From Elysia marginata (taxonomy: Eukaryota > Mollusca > Gastropoda > Plakobranchidae): 39,333 nucleotides of DNA. The stretch covers positions 158,251 to 197,583 of the forward strand of contig BMAT01003451.1 in NCBI GenBank assembly GCA_019649035.1, read 5' to 3'. Of this stretch, positions 37,303 through 39,333 are shown piece by piece (position 1 is the first letter of the stretch; each line of letters begins with the position of its first letter). Below the pieces are notes generated by a model that saw nothing but the letters and a program-made list of their open reading frames with translations, searched no databases and was not told where the DNA came from. A program made the position numbers and the translations under genes.

Positions 37303-37575
37303 GAAAACTTTCTTTTAAGCCACCCATCAATTTTAATAACTAATGCAAAACAGTATACGTAAAAATTAACTCGCTGAAGAGGAAAACCAGACAAGCTGAG
37401 AAACTACCCTCTGGATTTCCTTTCACTTTGCACACAAAAACACACACACTCCCACACCTTGTAGTGAAAGGCCTTGTAATGAAATTGTTGTGAATGTCTG
37501 CACTTGAGAGACCAGGGACAGAACTGACTTGACCAGTCCCAACCAAAATGTCCGTCTCAAGTCCTAGTGTAAGCA
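37303..37575. other. No gene recognised
   Basis: Unique sequence. A 115-codon minus-strand frame (37340-37687) crosses from here into the foldback element and has no recognisable domain. Confidence 0.5.
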
Positions 37576-37770
37576 CTAAGGCCGTGAACATACTGCGCCC
37601 GCCAGCAACGTAAAACGATAGAGCAACTCTGACACAGTGGAAAAACCTCCGTCCGATTATACTGGCAGCTATGATTAGACATTGCATTTTTTTTCAACGT
37701 AACTCAATTGCTCTACTTTTTCCGTTGCTCAGCTGGATACGGACCGGGCGCAGTATGTTCGCGTCCTTAG
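37576..37770. mobile_element. MITE-like foldback element with long terminal inverted repeats
   Basis: The left end CTAAGGCCGTGAACATACTG (then CGCCCG) and the complement of the right end CTAAGGACGCGAACATACTG (then CGCCCG) differ at two of 26 bases. Similarity then continues inwards with small gaps (CCAG, CAACG, AAAA, TAGAGCAA, GTGGAAAAA against GTTGAAAAA). The arms therefore run about 75 bases each and most of the 195-base element folds on itself. TA occurs at matching places near both ends (37577-37578 and 37768-37769), fitting TA target duplication. There is no coding capacity, so movement would depend on a transposase made elsewhere. The superfamily is inferred, not shown. Confidence 0.82.
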
Positions 37771-39306
37771 CATGCAAAGAAGATGAGGCGTTCGTACATG
37801 TATATTGAGGTCAGAAGAATCATCCTAACTCAGCAGGAGCCGTAGGCGGTCACTTACAAAAACCGTGGAGGGAGCACAGGTTGTTAATGGTGGCTACAGC
37901 TTCAAAACATATGGCAATAAGAGGTTTTTCATAGAACTAGAACTTTGGTACTTTTAAAAAATTTCTACTAAAACAATCAGATTTATAACGATTTTACATA
38001 GGGAATCTTCATTAGAAGTAAAAGAGGTGTTATTTTCTTAAAAACAATTTGACCTTGTCGTCAAATTTCCGTTTCTTACTCAGGAACTTCACGACTCTCA
38101 ATCAACGACAAGAAATGAAAATTGTGCAGTATCGGACTTTGTACATTATTAAGAGTTTAAAGCATTTTGGGGGTTTTAGCCGATTACAAGCGCACCTCAC
38201 CAAAAAAAAAACCCCAAAAAAAACCCCCAAAAACACAAGAAAATACACTGTTGACGGTTAAGAATGGACTAAAAGCGGAATTATCAGTAATACGTATTGG
38301 GTGAAGATTTACCTGCATACTAAGCTATGCATCTAATATGTTCTGTTTGTTGAGCACATGACCATACTTATACTATGGAATTAAGTTCTAGCAAATTGCA
38401 GGGCTTTACAAGACCAATAGCCACTGTGTTCTGTATGGATTTCACAAAGCTTTTATATTGACTACCTTGACCGGTCAATCTAGTCGTGGAAATACATTTG
38501 ACTACAAAGTGTGTCCCGTTATGTTATTTCTACCTTGTCCTAGAGTGGAGAATAGAGCGCAACAAGAGGAGAAACCCAGGGAATGAGGTGGGCAGCTAAC
38601 GGTATGCCGTGTGTGATATTTGCATACCTGAAATTATGGTCTTTCCAGACCCGGAAGAGCTAATACCCTGGGTAAACAATGGTCACGCAGCACAAGGCTT
38701 CGGAGCCCATGACAAATCATGGATATTTATAGAATGGTCCTGTTTAATGTCCTTGTCACAACCCTTTTTAACACGTCAGCAGTCAAGGTCGTAGTAACTT
38801 TCAACGTGGTTTAGCGTGGTTTTCAATGTCCGGGCAGTTTGGGATAACTTGTCACAATATTTCTACAAAGCTTTTAAAGTACTTCAAAACGATAAAGGAA
38901 CCTTTTACAAGCATTCTTTCGTCAACAAAAAAAAAACTGAAAAATGCATATATCAAATATATCTATACATGAAAGTTTGTGAAGTTTGATTTTTGTTTAA
39001 AATAGTTTTAAAACACATGAATACGTATATGTGCACATAAAATACAAACCAGCATACTTTGCTTTTTCTCGAATGGACATTTGTAGAACCATTTCAACCG
39101 TTTTTATATCTTATTTCGGTTCAACGTTCTTATTCTTGACACGGTAAGTCAATATCAGCCAGCGGTCCGCAAAAATATTAGGCAAACAAGATTTTGCATT
39201 TAGATTTGGACATAGGGCTTGTAGCTGTGCTGAGGGTGGTAGCCTGGTAGGACTTGAGCAACAAGTCTAAAGCAAGTCCTCACTAGATCAATCCTGTCAC
39301 TAATTC
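37771..39306. other. No gene recognised
   Basis: Unique sequence. An A/C-rich run at 38201-38240 and paired short inverted repeats near 39249-39280 are the only structure seen. The open frame 38609-38794 has no recognisable domain. Confidence 0.5.
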
Positions 39307-39333
39307 CTCTCTCTCTCTCTCTCTCTCTCTCTC
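39307..39333. repeat. (TC)n microsatellite, cut by window end
   Basis: TC units running off the end of the window. Confidence 0.9.

Noticed and set aside
37340..37687. 115-codon minus-strand open frame
   Set aside because: It runs into the foldback element and has no recognisable domain.
38420..38470. MDFTKLL reading, reminiscent of a LINE reverse transcriptase motif
   Set aside because: Stop codons follow at once and no other reverse transcriptase motif lies at the right distance on either side.

Overview
This window looks like gene-free, repeat-rich nuclear DNA from an invertebrate animal, either intergenic or inside a very large intron. I found no open reading frame with a recognisable protein domain apart from a broken transposase fragment. 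The longest open frames are simple-sequence runs translated as poly-Ser, poly-Leu or poly-Phe, or the 908-base assembly gap read through. The DNA is AT-rich and full of microsatellites (TC/GA, GATA, TCA/GAT, AGT, AAT, AAG). It has several tRNA-derived SINE types and a mariner DNA transposon. This fits a mollusc, perhaps a gastropod, or another lophotrochozoan, but that placement is inference: no host gene anchors it.

Layout. Positions 1-11,100 are mostly AT-rich unique sequence with GATA and TC arrays, plus one old minus-strand SINE copy (about 7,280-7,530). Positions 11,096-11,166 hold a CT/ATCT compound array. A plus-strand SINE of the same family lies at 11,517-11,750. Positions 12,600-15,800 are a dense block of GATA, TCA, AAT, TC, GACA and AGT arrays. 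A second SINE type (13,764-14,008) sits inside the TCA array with a 12-bp target-site duplication. Positions 15,800-22,800 are mostly unique, with a GAT-repeat cluster near 21,200-21,480. A third SINE-like element lies at about 22,836-22,990 and a compound AAC-AAT-AAG array at 23,526-23,726.

The clearest mobile element is a mariner-type transposon (24,210-25,508) inserted at a TA inside a GATA array. Its terminal inverted repeats match at 32 of 35 positions. Its transposase N-terminus is readable on the minus strand, with one frameshift and two stops; the rest lies in the gap. Further on are a second well-preserved family-1 SINE (28,261-28,516, minus), a 53-bp tandem duplication (29,091-29,190), a small CpG-dense segment (30,588-30,740) and an 18-bp minisatellite (32,619-32,690). 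These are followed by a 136-bp tandem duplication (32,976-33,242), a degenerate tandem array (37,053-37,302) and a near-palindromic MITE-like foldback element (37,576-37,770).

No set of genes acts together here. The biology visible is transposition (a DNA transposon, a foldback element and RNA-mediated SINEs) and microsatellite growth. In two cases a mobile element landed inside a microsatellite. I do not see a previously undescribed gene system. The most useful leads are the mariner element hidden by the gap, the three SINE types (one with paired hairpins near its 3' end), and the foldback element.
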